NCBI GenBank assembly: GCA_019638255.1
Contig: JAHBUD010000001.1
Coordinates: forward strand, 62,001 to 126,000
Direction of reading: 5' to 3'
Length of the DNA: 64,000 bases
Source of the DNA: Cyclobacteriaceae bacterium
Lineage (GTDB): Bacteria > Bacteroidota > Bacteroidia > Cytophagales > Cyclobacteriaceae
This document shows, one piece after another, positions 1 through 7,801 of the stretch (the stretch's first letter is position 1; the number at the start of each line of letters is the position of its first letter). Under the pieces are notes generated by a model that was not told the DNA's origin, made no database searches, and saw only the letters and a list, made by a program, of their open reading frames with translations. A program made the translations under genes and the position numbers.

Positions 1-402
1 ATAGGTTGAGTCTGTGGGCGTAACACGTGGGTTATAATAAACACCGGCTACATAAAGAGACGCTCGTTCCTGCTCAGGAGTTCGTTGATTTTGAAGGCTC
101 AGCAAGTAATTAAGTTCAGCCCGTGTTTGCGCTGAACTGTTTGCCGGAGGTTCGTGAATTAGAAAATCTATGTTATCCTTAAGGTAATAAGGTTTTAGGC
201 CCAAGCGCTTTTCTGCTACCTGTGCATCGTACGGAAATTGTTGTTTATCAACTTCAGCATTCTTTTCCGCAGACGCTGGATTGAATGACTGCAATTGCTG
301 ATAATGTCCGCGGGCAGGGATCAGATTTTTGATTTCATGAGATTGTGCATATCCTGCAAATACCACTAGCAGCAATACCGTCAGAATTAAGTGTGTTTTC
401 AT
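1..402 (-). CDS. Secreted protein, N-terminal 134 residues, runs off the left edge
   Basis: This is the first 134 codons of a gene whose 3' part lies outside the window. The ATG at 402 is followed by a clear signal peptide (MKTHLILTVLLLVVFAGYAQS), so the product is exported. The visible mature part is hydrophilic and contains the stretches PYDAQVAEKRLGLKPYY, HEPPANSS and LNYLLSLQNQRTPEQ. The last of these resembles the region ahead of the catalytic core in some Bacteroidota PAP2-type acid phosphatases, but the phosphatase motifs would lie beyond the edge and cannot be seen. I treat the family assignment as a guess; the signal peptide and reading frame are solid. Confidence 0.7.
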   Translation of the reverse strand, partial: MKTHLILTVLLLVVFAGYAQSHEIKNLIPARGHYQQLQSFNPASAEKNAEVDKQQFPYDAQVAEKRLGLKPYYLKDNIDFLIHEPPANSSAQTRAELNYLLSLQNQRTPEQERASLYVAGVYYNPRVTPTDSTY

Positions 403-550
403 GGATTTAAAGTTTTGATTAGCAGTCAGTAGACGAATACCGAAACAAAAAGATGCAAGTAATCTTTGCGTCTTTCAGGAAATACGTACGTCAATCACAT
501 GAACCTCTTCCAAAGGGGCCAAAATGATGTTCCACTAAAATGTTAAAACC

Positions 551-610
551 ATGAAAAACATGATCATTCAAAAAGATGGCGGTTGCTGTGGCGGTCTTTG
601 TGGCTGCTAA
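551..610 (+). CDS. Possible 19-residue Cys/Gly-rich peptide
   Basis: An ATG at 551 opens a 19-codon frame (MKNMIIQKDGGCCGGLCGC) closed by TAA at 608. An in-frame TAA at 536 rules out a longer form. The last ten residues are GGCCGGLCGC, with four cysteines and five glycines, which is unlikely for random sequence. The frame faces the SigZ-like gene, and a hairpin with a T-rich tail begins 12 bases after its stop. Cys/Gly-rich tails of this kind could bind a metal or thiol-reactive species, or follow a GG-type leader in a modified peptide; no modification enzyme is visible nearby. No exact TAnnTTTG promoter was found upstream. Existence as a gene is inferred from composition and context only. 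Confidence 0.4.
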   Translation: MKNMIIQKDGGCCGGLCGC

Positions 611-621
611 ACCGCGCGAAG

Positions 622-650
622 GTCGTGGTGCACTAACGTGGCATCACGAC
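622..650 (+). terminator. Hairpin between convergent peptide and sigma genes
   Basis: Arms 622-631 and 641-650 form a 10-bp stem with one G-T pair around a nine-base loop, followed on the plus strand by TTTCTCTT. It could end transcription of the small peptide at 551-610. Its arm lies inside the last codons of the SigZ-like gene on the other strand. The T-tract is imperfect, so terminator activity is moderate inference. Confidence 0.4.
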
Positions 651-1217
651 TTTCTCTTCAAATGAAGTTGTGGTGTCGCAACCACAAGGAAGTTTATCCT
701 CACACACAATCACATTTCCGTATGCATCCGTTTTAATGCGGTAGAGATCATGCAGCTTTTGCTTAAGCAATGCACGCGCACGTTGCACACGCGATTTGGC
801 GCCTGAATAAGAAATGTTTAACCTGGCTGCTAATTCCAGTTGTGAAAGGTTTTGATGTTCAGTCAGTTCAAGTGCTTCGCGATATTTAGATGGCAATGTC
901 TTGATCAATGTATTCAAACAAAAAGCAACGCAGTCATTGAAATCCTTTGGATCTGTGTCAAGATCAAGTTCACGAATATCAAAGGTTCGGGATTGACTAC
1001 GGAAATAGTCGTTCACCGCATTGCGGGTAATCTGGTAAATCCAGGCAAAAATCTTGTCCGACTCTCTTAATTGACCTGCCTTTGCATAGATTTTTAGAAG
1101 AACATCATGAACAATATCTTCTGCCAACGCTTTGTCTTTCACCCGTTTGTAGACAAACCGCGTTAATTCACCCCGAATTTGAGTCCACGCATGTACGGCC
1201 AGTTCTTCCATAAGCAC
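633..1217 (-). CDS. ECF-type RNA polymerase sigma factor, SigZ-like, with Cys-rich tail
   Basis: A 194-residue sigma-70 family factor. Region 2 is visible around residues 15-75 (EDIVHDVLLKIYAKAG, then FAWIYQITRNAVNDYFR), and region 4 around 105-155 (LPSKYREALELTEHQNLSQLELAARLNISYSGAKSRVQRARALLKQKL). The order and the SGAKSRVQRAR helix match SigZ-like ECF factors. After region 4 comes an unusual tail with DAYGNVIVC and CGCD, placing cysteines at about 172, 178 and 180; a CxC tail could ligate zinc or sense thiol stress (inference). No anti-sigma gene adjoins it. It is the last gene of the minus-strand run after selD and the WYL-like gene, 54 bases downstream. A second ATG two codons in is an equally good start. 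Target promoters are unknown. Confidence 0.85.
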   Translation of the reverse strand: MLMEELAVHAWTQIRGELTRFVYKRVKDKALAEDIVHDVLLKIYAKAGQLRESDKIFAWIYQITRNAVNDYFRSQSRTFDIRELDLDTDPKDFNDCVAFCLNTLIKTLPSKYREALELTEHQNLSQLELAARLNISYSGAKSRVQRARALLKQKLHDLYRIKTDAYGNVIVCEDKLPCGCDTTTSFEEKVVMPR

Positions 1218-1271
1218 ATAGTTTTACGAAAACAAGACGCCAGGGGCCGGAAAAAGACGCAGAAAATTTTT

Positions 1272-1577
1272 CTAAACATGAAAAACCCAGTCCTTATACT
1301 GACCGTCCGCTGGATTGAAATCATCGCGTTTTACAAAGTGTAAATCCGTTATTTCAATGGTTTCGATGTCGGCTAATTTCAGGTTTCGGTACCCGGCTGT
1401 TCGTCCCGCCTTGGTAAAGCCCAACTCCTGCCAGCAAACCAACATAATTTTATTGCCGGCTGTCTGGCAAATTCCATACGGATGAACAAGTCGTTCGATG
1501 GGTTCTCTGCTCATCCGAATACGACATTTTCGCTTTCGCTCAGCAGCCTCCCAAAGTTGTTGCGTGATCTCCTCCAT
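1272..1577 (-). CDS. Standalone WYL-like domain protein coupled to selD
   Basis: A 101-residue protein with no signal peptide or membrane segment. Residues 19-90 read like a WYL-type Sm-fold domain: RIRMSREPIERLVHPYG, a strand with IMLVCWQ, then YRNLKLADIETIEITDLHF and a closing FNP. In known proteins WYL domains bind ligands or nucleic acid and are usually attached to a helix-turn-helix; here none is present, and the W-Y-L triplet itself is replaced by IMLVCW. The start codon shares one base with the selD stop (TGATG), so translation is probably coupled and the protein may act with selenophosphate synthesis or its control. The family assignment is by pattern only, and the link with selenium is inferred from this overlap. 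Confidence 0.7.
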   Translation of the reverse strand: MEEITQQLWEAAERKRKCRIRMSREPIERLVHPYGICQTAGNKIMLVCWQELGFTKAGRTAGYRNLKLADIETIEITDLHFVKRDDFNPADGQYKDWVFHV

Positions 1578-2611
1578 CAGTCGTGAATGGTAATATGGGT
1601 CGGTATTCTATCGATCAATTCACCGAACGGCTGAACTGAAAATCCAAGTTCATTCGTTTTACGTTCAAATTCCGTTGCGAAGTTTTTATCAACACACACC
1701 AGTAACCCGCCACTGGTTTGCGGGTCGCAAAGTGTGAGTAATGATTCTGATCCGATGCCCGTTACCTTGCCCTCAAAGCTTTGCCAGTTGCGCATGGTAT
1801 TATCCGGATAAATCATTTTTGATGTATAGGTTGAAAGGTTTTTGATCAACGGAATTTTTGAATAGCTGATCTCTGCAGAAAGTTTACTTCCATCGCACAC
1901 TTCAAGCAAATGACCCAAAAATCCAAATCCGGTTACATCGGTCATGGCTGTTACATAATCCAATGATCCGAATATTTCTCCAACTGAATTTAATGTTGTC
2001 ATGATTCGTACAGCCTCCTCAACATCTTGTGGTTCGGCCAATCCGCGTTTCTGCGCGGTGGAAATAATGCCTACACCCAGGGGTTTTGTCAGGTAAAGTA
2101 TATCACCTGCCTTGGCCGTATTATTTTTTTTGAGATGTTTCTTAGGAACTGTCCCTGTAACTGCCAAACCAAAAATCGGCTCCGGGCTGTCGATGCTATG
2201 CCCACCGGCAAGCGGAATATTGGCCTGATCACAAATGGATTGTGCGCCTGCTAAAACCTGTTGGGCTACCTCAACGGGAATTTTTTCAACGGGCCAACCC
2301 AGGATCGCCAACGCCATTATTGGCTTGCCACCCATGGCGTACACATCGCTGATGGCATTGGTGGCTGCAATGGCACCAAACGAAAACGGATCATCCACAA
2401 TGGGCATAAAAAAATCGGTAGTGCTGATGATGCAAGTGCCGTCATTTAATTCATACACTGCAGCATCATCTTTTGATTCATTACCCACCAATAGCTGTGG
2501 AAATAACTTTTTCTTATCATTCGATTGTAGAATTTTTTCCAACGTAGCCGGAGCAATTTTGCATCCGCAACCAGAACCATGAGAGAATTGAGTAAGTTTA
2601 ATTTCTGTCAT
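1577..2611 (-). CDS. selD: Selenide, water dikinase (selenophosphate synthetase)
   Basis: Makes selenophosphate from selenide and ATP, the activated selenium donor. The 344-residue protein is of normal family length. Near the N-terminus HGSGCGCK carries the active-site Cys15 and Lys18, corresponding to Cys17 and Lys20 of the E. coli enzyme; Cys, not selenocysteine, is encoded. Further PurM-like ATP-binding motifs follow (DDAAVYEL, ISTTDFFMPIVDDP, AGGHSID, TDVTGFGFLGH, CDPQTSGGLLV). It lies 42 bases downstream of mnmH, the likely user of its product, and overlaps the WYL-like gene by one base. No selA, selB or selC is in the window, so selenium here probably goes to tRNA selenouridine rather than selenocysteine; genes elsewhere could change that. 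Confidence 0.97.
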   Translation of the reverse strand: MTEIKLTQFSHGSGCGCKIAPATLEKILQSNDKKKLFPQLLVGNESKDDAAVYELNDGTCIISTTDFFMPIVDDPFSFGAIAATNAISDVYAMGGKPIMALAILGWPVEKIPVEVAQQVLAGAQSICDQANIPLAGGHSIDSPEPIFGLAVTGTVPKKHLKKNNTAKAGDILYLTKPLGVGIISTAQKRGLAEPQDVEEAVRIMTTLNSVGEIFGSLDYVTAMTDVTGFGFLGHLLEVCDGSKLSAEISYSKIPLIKNLSTYTSKMIYPDNTMRNWQSFEGKVTGIGSESLLTLCDPQTSGGLLVCVDKNFATEFERKTNELGFSVQPFGELIDRIPTHITIHD

Positions 2612-2625
2612 AAAAGTTTATTAAC

Positions 2626-2649
2626 CACATAGGCACATAGGGCACATAG
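2626..2649. repeat. Three near-tandem CACATAG copies
   Basis: CACATAG occurs at 2626-2632, 2634-2640 and 2643-2649 in the 42-base gap between mnmH and selD. No protein-binding role can be assigned; it may be a simple slippage repeat. Confidence 0.6.
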
Positions 2650-2653
2650 TTCC

Positions 2654-3661
2654 TTATGTATTTAAAAGATCTTTCAAAACCTCATCCAGTCGCTGACCAT
2701 CCCACGATACGCGCTTTACAATGCGTTGCTGCTTTCGTTCGAGGCCGTTACGATAGGCTTTGTCGTAGTAGGTTAGCAAAATATCAATGGTCGACTGCCA
2801 ATCGCCTTGTGAAAGTTTTTCTACAGCCGAATTAAAATGCTGCCCGCCCAGTTTTTTTACAATCTTCTTCATGGCTACCAGAAATTGCTCTGGATCGGTT
2901 TTGCCATATTCATTCACCAACCGGTTTATTCGTACCGCTTTCGGAACATCGATTTCTACTACAGGCGATTGGCCCATCGCACGCCATAGTGAATCCGGCA
3001 AAAATATTTTTCCGATGGCGATCGATTCGTCCTCAATCCAGATGCGTTTCGATGGATCTAATTTCAGAATAGCTTCAAACAACTCATTTTGAAATTGCTC
3101 CGTAGTTGGCTGAGGTGGCATAGTTAACCCGCCAAATACTGAGCCCTTATGTTTTGCCAGTTCTTCCAGATCAATTACTTGTTCACCGGCTACTTTTAAC
3201 GCTCGGAGAATATCGCTTTTGCCACTACCCGTTTCGCCACCCAGCACCATCAGGTTAAAAGGTGAAGCAAATGATTCAACGGCCCGCTGCCGATACGTTT
3301 TGTAGCCACCCTGAAGAGATCGGGTTTTAATGCCCGCCATCTGCACGAAGCTGCAAAAATTCCCCGAGCGCATACCTCCGCGCCAGCAATGCACCAGCAA
3401 CTCACGACCGTCAGCTACGCGAAGGGCCTCATCAATAATGTCATTCAATCGTGGACCAACCAATCGAAAGCCGGTTTTGATTGCCTCCAATTGTCCCTTT
3501 TGTTTGTAGTCGGTGCCAACGGCAATTCGCTCTTGATTGTTAAGCAACGGAATATTGATCACACCCGGAATATGGCCTTCGGCAAATTCTCCTTCCGACC
3601 GGACATCAACGGCCGGCAATTCATGACGAAGTTTCAAAAATTCATCCAGGGAAATGATCAT
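2654..3661 (-). CDS. mnmH: tRNA 2-selenouridine synthase
   Basis: Replaces sulfur by selenium at the wobble 2-thiouridine of certain tRNAs using selenophosphate (also called SelU or YbbB). The 335-residue protein has the family's two parts: an N-terminal rhodanese domain with the catalytic loop HCWRGGMRS (Cys at about 92) and a C-terminal P-loop domain with GGETGSGKS at 141-149. The motif LQGGYKTYR links them. It lies between the DUF5686 gene (39-base gap) and selD (42-base gap) on the same strand, so co-transcription with the selenophosphate supplier is likely. No residue looks abnormal, and family and role are secure. Confidence 0.96.
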   Translation of the reverse strand: MIISLDEFLKLRHELPAVDVRSEGEFAEGHIPGVINIPLLNNQERIAVGTDYKQKGQLEAIKTGFRLVGPRLNDIIDEALRVADGRELLVHCWRGGMRSGNFCSFVQMAGIKTRSLQGGYKTYRQRAVESFASPFNLMVLGGETGSGKSDILRALKVAGEQVIDLEELAKHKGSVFGGLTMPPQPTTEQFQNELFEAILKLDPSKRIWIEDESIAIGKIFLPDSLWRAMGQSPVVEIDVPKAVRINRLVNEYGKTDPEQFLVAMKKIVKKLGGQHFNSAVEKLSQGDWQSTIDILLTYYDKAYRNGLERKQQRIVKRVSWDGQRLDEVLKDLLNT

Positions 3662-3700
3662 GCGCGAAAGGTACCAAAAAAGTTACCTTCCGGTAATGAC

Positions 3701-6307
3701 TCAATTATCGGAAAAGCGCATGGCAATACCGGTGGTTATGCCTATACGGAAACCATTATTAAGGTACTTACCATCCTGGAAGGCCACAGCAGCTTCAAGC
3801 CTGAACACCCTCAGGATACCGTCAATGGAGTAACCAACTTCGGTATAGTGTTGCGAAGTGGGGGTGGCAAGGTAATTCACAAAAATATTTTCGCGGATTC
3901 CGAACATGCGAACCTCGGGTATATTCGTTAACAAAAACTTACGGAACTGGTAATGAACATTGGCAGCAAAATAACTTTTGGCTGTACTGTGTCGATAGTA
4001 ATCCAATAATCGATAGCTGCCTACCGGATCGGTTGTGACAAAGGGTGTTAGATTACCAAGAAAATGTTTAAAGTCCATAAAGGCCATGCTATCGGTATTC
4101 AGAAAAGTGCCGCCTGTTAATGAAAAGTGTAATCGTCCACGCACACCAATTCCAACTTCGTGTTTAATTCCGGCTTCAACCCGATCAAAATCAATATCGC
4201 TGCCAAAAAAATTAGGAATACCTTTTTGATAAGTAAGCAGCAACGTTGGCGTTGAGCCTTCAATTTCACTCCTTCTGCCATTTCTGATTCTGTATTTCAG
4301 CCAAGGCCTGGCCGTAAGCTGAAAACCGGCAATAAAAGCCTGATGTTCCGCAAAACTGGTATTCGCCAATTCATCGTTAACTGGGGCATTGGGGGTATAA
4401 CCTTCTATCCTGTCACGGTCAATTATTTTGAAGTTGGAGTTGTTAAACAATTCCCTGCGTGTCGCCCATGAAGCTGTTGCTTCGGCTGTAAACTTCGGAT
4501 TAAATCGTCTTCGATAAAGAACATCAACGAAGTCACGTTCATAAATTTTCATCAGGTTTTGTTCCAGGAATAGCGTAGTGAACGTGTTGATCACCGGAAG
4601 TATCGGTTCATCCGGATTGAACTGTTTCACATACCGACCGCCTTGAACCTCGAAACGATAGTTTCTGTTGCGCAACCTGAACGTTAGATGACCGGTAAGT
4701 TTCTCGCGTGCAAAAGCGTACCGAAAGGTTGGCATAATGTTCAGCCTTGTTTTAAAGGTGTCTTGCAGCACTACTCCGTAATTCAGCCGGTAAATAAGAT
4801 TAAACCCTTCCACGGTATTGAACCAGAGTTCCGGAAATTTGATTTCAAAATTGGAATGCTTCGACAGCTTATACACATCACCCACCAGCAAATCCCACGG
4901 TTGAAAACCCTTTTTGTTTTTTTCTGAACGCTTTACCGTATCGCCCTCTTCTTTTTTTCGTTCTTCAATTGCCAGGCTATCGGTTTTTCGATAGCCCTTT
5001 ATCTCATCAAGTGTGAGGGGTACCGTGCGCACCAACGCCCAGTAGGCTGAATCTTTCTTAAAAGCCCCGCTATCAATTTTAAAGGAAGTATTCGAGATCA
5101 CCTCAGGTTCTTTCGATTGCTTCACCTCCTCTTTCTCATATTGCTTAATTATGGATCGTAGTTCTTTCCGGGTGATTTCTTTATCGGATGCTAATCGTTC
5201 CTGAATGTTTTGATCGCGCTGGTTGTTGCGGGTTCGAATCTCCTTAGCTTCATCTTTGAAAATCTTTTCATCCACAACTTTCATCTCTTCTACCACCAGG
5301 TCTGGGTTCAGCTCGATCTGATAATCACTTACGGTAGCCAGGTAGTTATAAATAAATTCGAAACCAAAGAACTTACCACCGATATCAAATTGCTGCGAAA
5401 CCGGAAGCCAGGCTTTATCTTCTATTGGTGCATACACTTGTTTTACGCCAATACTCAATCCCAACTTGGTTGTTTTCAATTCCAGGCTGTGTATCGACCA
5501 CCAATCTTCAACAATAAAGATGGTTCCTTCCACTACGTTATCACCCCGCGAACGTGGCGTTACCTTGATCTGGCTTACTTCATACTGGCGATCTTTAAAA
5601 GTTCCTTGATACTCAAACTTATAGTAACCAAAGGCTGCAGGTGAGAGTGGTGATACTGTTTCGGCAATTACCGGCTGATAAAAGCTGCCGAAAATAAAGG
5701 CATTGGGGGATGTATTATTATCCTTTCCATCGCTCCTAATTGATATTACTTTCTCTGTAAACGTGTTGGGCCGAACATATTGTATTTCGCTAACCGACTC
5801 AGAAATAAAGACACGGTCTTTTTCAATACCCTCCTTTTCCAATGCCTTTTTAGCCAGCCAGGGATAGTCCACAAGTTTTCCGGTGCCTTTTATATATACG
5901 TTGGCCGAATATTTATCGAGTTGCTGGGTATGATACTTTGCCTTCGATATGGCCTTTCGCATAATGGTATATGCAGGATCTTCCTTGCCGGATATGGTAA
6001 CATTCTGCAGAACAATGACCTGTGGTTTTAATACAATATTCAGCACTTGAAAGGTGCTTCCTATGGATATGGATTGCTGCTGGGTTTCATACCCAACATA
6101 TTGAAAAATCAAGGTGTATGTTCCGACAGGGAGCTGGATTTCATAAAACCCCTGCTGATTGGATACTGTTCCGGTGCCTGTTTCTTTAACATAAATCGTG
6201 GTGTAGGGAAGAACCGTTCCATCATTGTCAGTTATGGTTCCTCTAACCCCTCCCGCCATAACGAAGGAAACTATAAACGAGAAAATCCACACGAAAACGT
6301 AACGCAT
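3701..6307 (-). CDS. DUF5686 and CarboxypepD_reg-like outer-membrane protein
   Basis: A large exported protein of 868 residues. I place the start at the ATG at 6307, giving a proper signal peptide (MRYVFVWIFSFIVSFVMAGG); the frame extends ten codons upstream to another ATG. After the signal comes a CarboxypepD_reg-like beta-sandwich (VRGTITDNDGTVLPYTTIYV, GTVSNQQGFYEIQLPVGTY), then the DUF5686 region starting near residue 105 (EDPAYTIMRKAISKAKYH). The C-terminal third has alternating beta-strand patterns ending in an aromatic-containing strand, as expected for an outer-membrane barrel. The central region (about 360-460) is charged and rich in Lys/Glu. Function in the family is unknown; a role at the outer membrane is inference. 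It is preceded by nadD and followed by mnmH, all co-oriented. Confidence 0.88.
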   Translation of the reverse strand: MRYVFVWIFSFIVSFVMAGGVRGTITDNDGTVLPYTTIYVKETGTGTVSNQQGFYEIQLPVGTYTLIFQYVGYETQQQSISIGSTFQVLNIVLKPQVIVLQNVTISGKEDPAYTIMRKAISKAKYHTQQLDKYSANVYIKGTGKLVDYPWLAKKALEKEGIEKDRVFISESVSEIQYVRPNTFTEKVISIRSDGKDNNTSPNAFIFGSFYQPVIAETVSPLSPAAFGYYKFEYQGTFKDRQYEVSQIKVTPRSRGDNVVEGTIFIVEDWWSIHSLELKTTKLGLSIGVKQVYAPIEDKAWLPVSQQFDIGGKFFGFEFIYNYLATVSDYQIELNPDLVVEEMKVVDEKIFKDEAKEIRTRNNQRDQNIQERLASDKEITRKELRSIIKQYEKEEVKQSKEPEVISNTSFKIDSGAFKKDSAYWALVRTVPLTLDEIKGYRKTDSLAIEERKKEEGDTVKRSEKNKKGFQPWDLLVGDVYKLSKHSNFEIKFPELWFNTVEGFNLIYRLNYGVVLQDTFKTRLNIMPTFRYAFAREKLTGHLTFRLRNRNYRFEVQGGRYVKQFNPDEPILPVINTFTTLFLEQNLMKIYERDFVDVLYRRRFNPKFTAEATASWATRRELFNNSNFKIIDRDRIEGYTPNAPVNDELANTSFAEHQAFIAGFQLTARPWLKYRIRNGRRSEIEGSTPTLLLTYQKGIPNFFGSDIDFDRVEAGIKHEVGIGVRGRLHFSLTGGTFLNTDSMAFMDFKHFLGNLTPFVTTDPVGSYRLLDYYRHSTAKSYFAANVHYQFRKFLLTNIPEVRMFGIRENIFVNYLATPTSQHYTEVGYSIDGILRVFRLEAAVAFQDGKYLNNGFRIGITTGIAMRFSDN

Positions 6308-6374
6308 GATAGAAGAGAACAAACTAGTATTAACCATTGATGCAGACGTGGATCATGAGCACTTCGTTGCCTGA

Positions 6375-6947
6375 TTACTGATAAAATTTTTTCGCCCTTA
6401 TGATGGCCTCCACTGCATCCGGAACAAGGTAACGTATCGATTGGTTCTTTCGGATACAGTTCCGGATAAATGTTGCCGATATGTCCATAATTGGCGCCTC
6501 TACCAGTTTAACGCTCGGATGACGACTAAGTTCGGTGGATGTTACATTTGGACGGGGATAAACATACAACCCATAAAACTCCAGAATACTCTCGTAGTTC
6601 TTCCACTGGGTAAAATTGGCCAGGTTATCTTCGCCAATGATCACCTTGAACTGCTTATCCGGATGTTTCTCAGTAAGATGGGCAAGGGTATGTATCGTGT
6701 AGTTTGGCTTGGGCAGGTTGAACTCAACATCCGAAACCTCCAGCTTGTAATTTTCATATACGGCAGCCCGTACCATATCATACCGGTCGAAATCGTGCAA
6801 TAGGTTTTTACTATGCTTGAACGGATTATGGGGCGTTACCACAAACCACACCTTATCAAGGTCGGTGGTTTCGGCCATGATGTTGGCGATTATCATGTGG
6901 CCTGTGTGAATAGGATTAAACGAACCGAAAAACAATCCTATTTTCAT
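6375..6947 (-). CDS. nadD: Nicotinate-nucleotide adenylyltransferase
   Basis: Transfers AMP from ATP to nicotinic acid mononucleotide, a late step of NAD synthesis. The 190-residue protein begins at ATG 6947 (MKIGLFFGSFNPIHTGH); the frame can be extended two codons to a TTG, which is less likely. The nucleotidyltransferase signature GSFNPIHTGH is complete and the second signature is ISATFIR near residue 163. The internal motif IGEDNLANFTQW is typical of bacterial NadD. The gene begins 14 bases after the gmk stop, so both are probably in the transcript that starts at the upstream ECF sigma gene. Confidence 0.95.
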   Translation of the reverse strand: MKIGLFFGSFNPIHTGHMIIANIMAETTDLDKVWFVVTPHNPFKHSKNLLHDFDRYDMVRAAVYENYKLEVSDVEFNLPKPNYTIHTLAHLTEKHPDKQFKVIIGEDNLANFTQWKNYESILEFYGLYVYPRPNVTSTELSRHPSVKLVEAPIMDISATFIRNCIRKNQSIRYLVPDAVEAIIRAKKFYQ

Positions 6948-6961
6948 CAACAAACTAAAAT

Positions 6962-7534
6962 TTATTGGTTGCCCTTAAAATTATCGTACAGGTGCTGAGC
7001 TTCCGCCAATGACTTATCCAAATTTTCATTGACCAATACTGTATCAAATTTGTCGGCAAAGGTCATCTCAAATTTTGCCTTAAATAAACGCTGCGACAAA
7101 CTCGTAGTCGATTCCGTACCACGACCCACCAGGCGTTGCTCCAGAATCTCCATGGAAGGAACCCGAACAAATATGGCTAATGCCTTTTCACCAAAATATT
7201 TCTTTAAGGCAAGCCCGCCTTTTACATCAACATCAAAAATCACATTTTTGCCAGCATCCCAAATGCGCTGAATTTCCGATTTCAGCGTACCGTAATAATT
7301 GCCCGCATAAACTTCTTCCCACTCAATAAACTCATCGTTGTCAATCTTTTTCTTAAACTCCTCAGGGGTAAGAAAATAATAATCCTTACCATGCTGCTCA
7401 TTACGACCACGTTTGTCGCGTGTTGAGGCTGAAATAGAAAACCCAAGATCAGGATTATTGGATAGCAGGTGCTTTACAAGTGTTGTTTTTCCTGAACCGG
7501 AAGGAGCGCTAAAAATAATTGCCTTGCCTGCCAT
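6962..7534 (-). CDS. gmk: Guanylate kinase
   Basis: Phosphorylates GMP to GDP, needed for GTP and (p)ppGpp supply. The 190-residue protein has the P-loop [11 protein letters not shown] at residues 8-18, the GMP-binding segment [19 protein letters not shown] and the DVDVKGG motif near residue 100; length is normal. Its ATG shares one base with the stop of the preceding anti-sigma gene (TAATG), so translation is probably coupled. Having a housekeeping kinase co-expressed with an ECF sigma/anti-sigma pair suggests that nucleotide supply responds to whatever controls this promoter, although readthrough alone may explain it. Confidence 0.96.
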   Translation of the reverse strand: MAGKAIIFSAPSGSGKTTLVKHLLSNNPDLGFSISASTRDKRGRNEQHGKDYYFLTPEEFKKKIDNDEFIEWEEVYAGNYYGTLKSEIQRIWDAGKNVIFDVDVKGGLALKKYFGEKALAIFVRVPSMEILEQRLVGRGTESTTSLSQRLFKAKFEMTFADKFDTVLVNENLDKSLAEAQHLYDNFKGNQ

Positions 7535-7797
7535 TAACGAGGCATGTTTTGACTGATCTGACTTTTAATCCGTTCGATTAACTCCTGTGGCGCTCCGTTG
7601 CCATTACACTTAGTTTTAATGAGTGTTTTGAGTGCCACTTCAAGATTATACGTCTTGAAACATGGCATGCATTCATCCAGGTGATCTTTGAAATGTTGCT
7701 GTTGTTCAGCCGTGGCATCACCATCAAGTATATGTTGCAACATTTCCATGCAGGAAACTTTCTTGCCCGGATTTGATGGGTTGGTAGAGTCAGGCAT
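7534..7797 (-). CDS. Small zinc-finger anti-sigma factor
   Basis: An 87-residue cytosolic protein with an HxxxCxxC-type zinc-binding anti-sigma signature: Cys in [13 protein letters not shown], then [16 protein letters not shown]. Such proteins hold the partner ECF factor inactive, often releasing it on thiol oxidation. The frame extends 14 codons further upstream, but that would overlap the sigma gene by 38 bases; ATG 7797 lies four bases after the sigma stop and gives a normal N-terminus before the zinc motif. A further cysteine near the C-terminus (TKCNGNG) could contribute to redox behaviour. The immediate partner is the sigma factor at 7802-8386. The pairing is secure by position; the stimulus is unknown. 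Confidence 0.85.
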   Translation of the reverse strand: MPDSTNPSNPGKKVSCMEMLQHILDGDATAEQQQHFKDHLDECMPCFKTYNLEVALKTLIKTKCNGNGAPQELIERIKSQISQNMPR

Positions 7798-7801
7798 AGG
7801 C

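Noticed and set aside
551..610. Selenoprotein gene because of the selD neighbourhood
   Set aside because: The frame contains no in-frame UGA and cysteines are encoded by TGC/TGT; no SECIS-like hairpin is placed properly.
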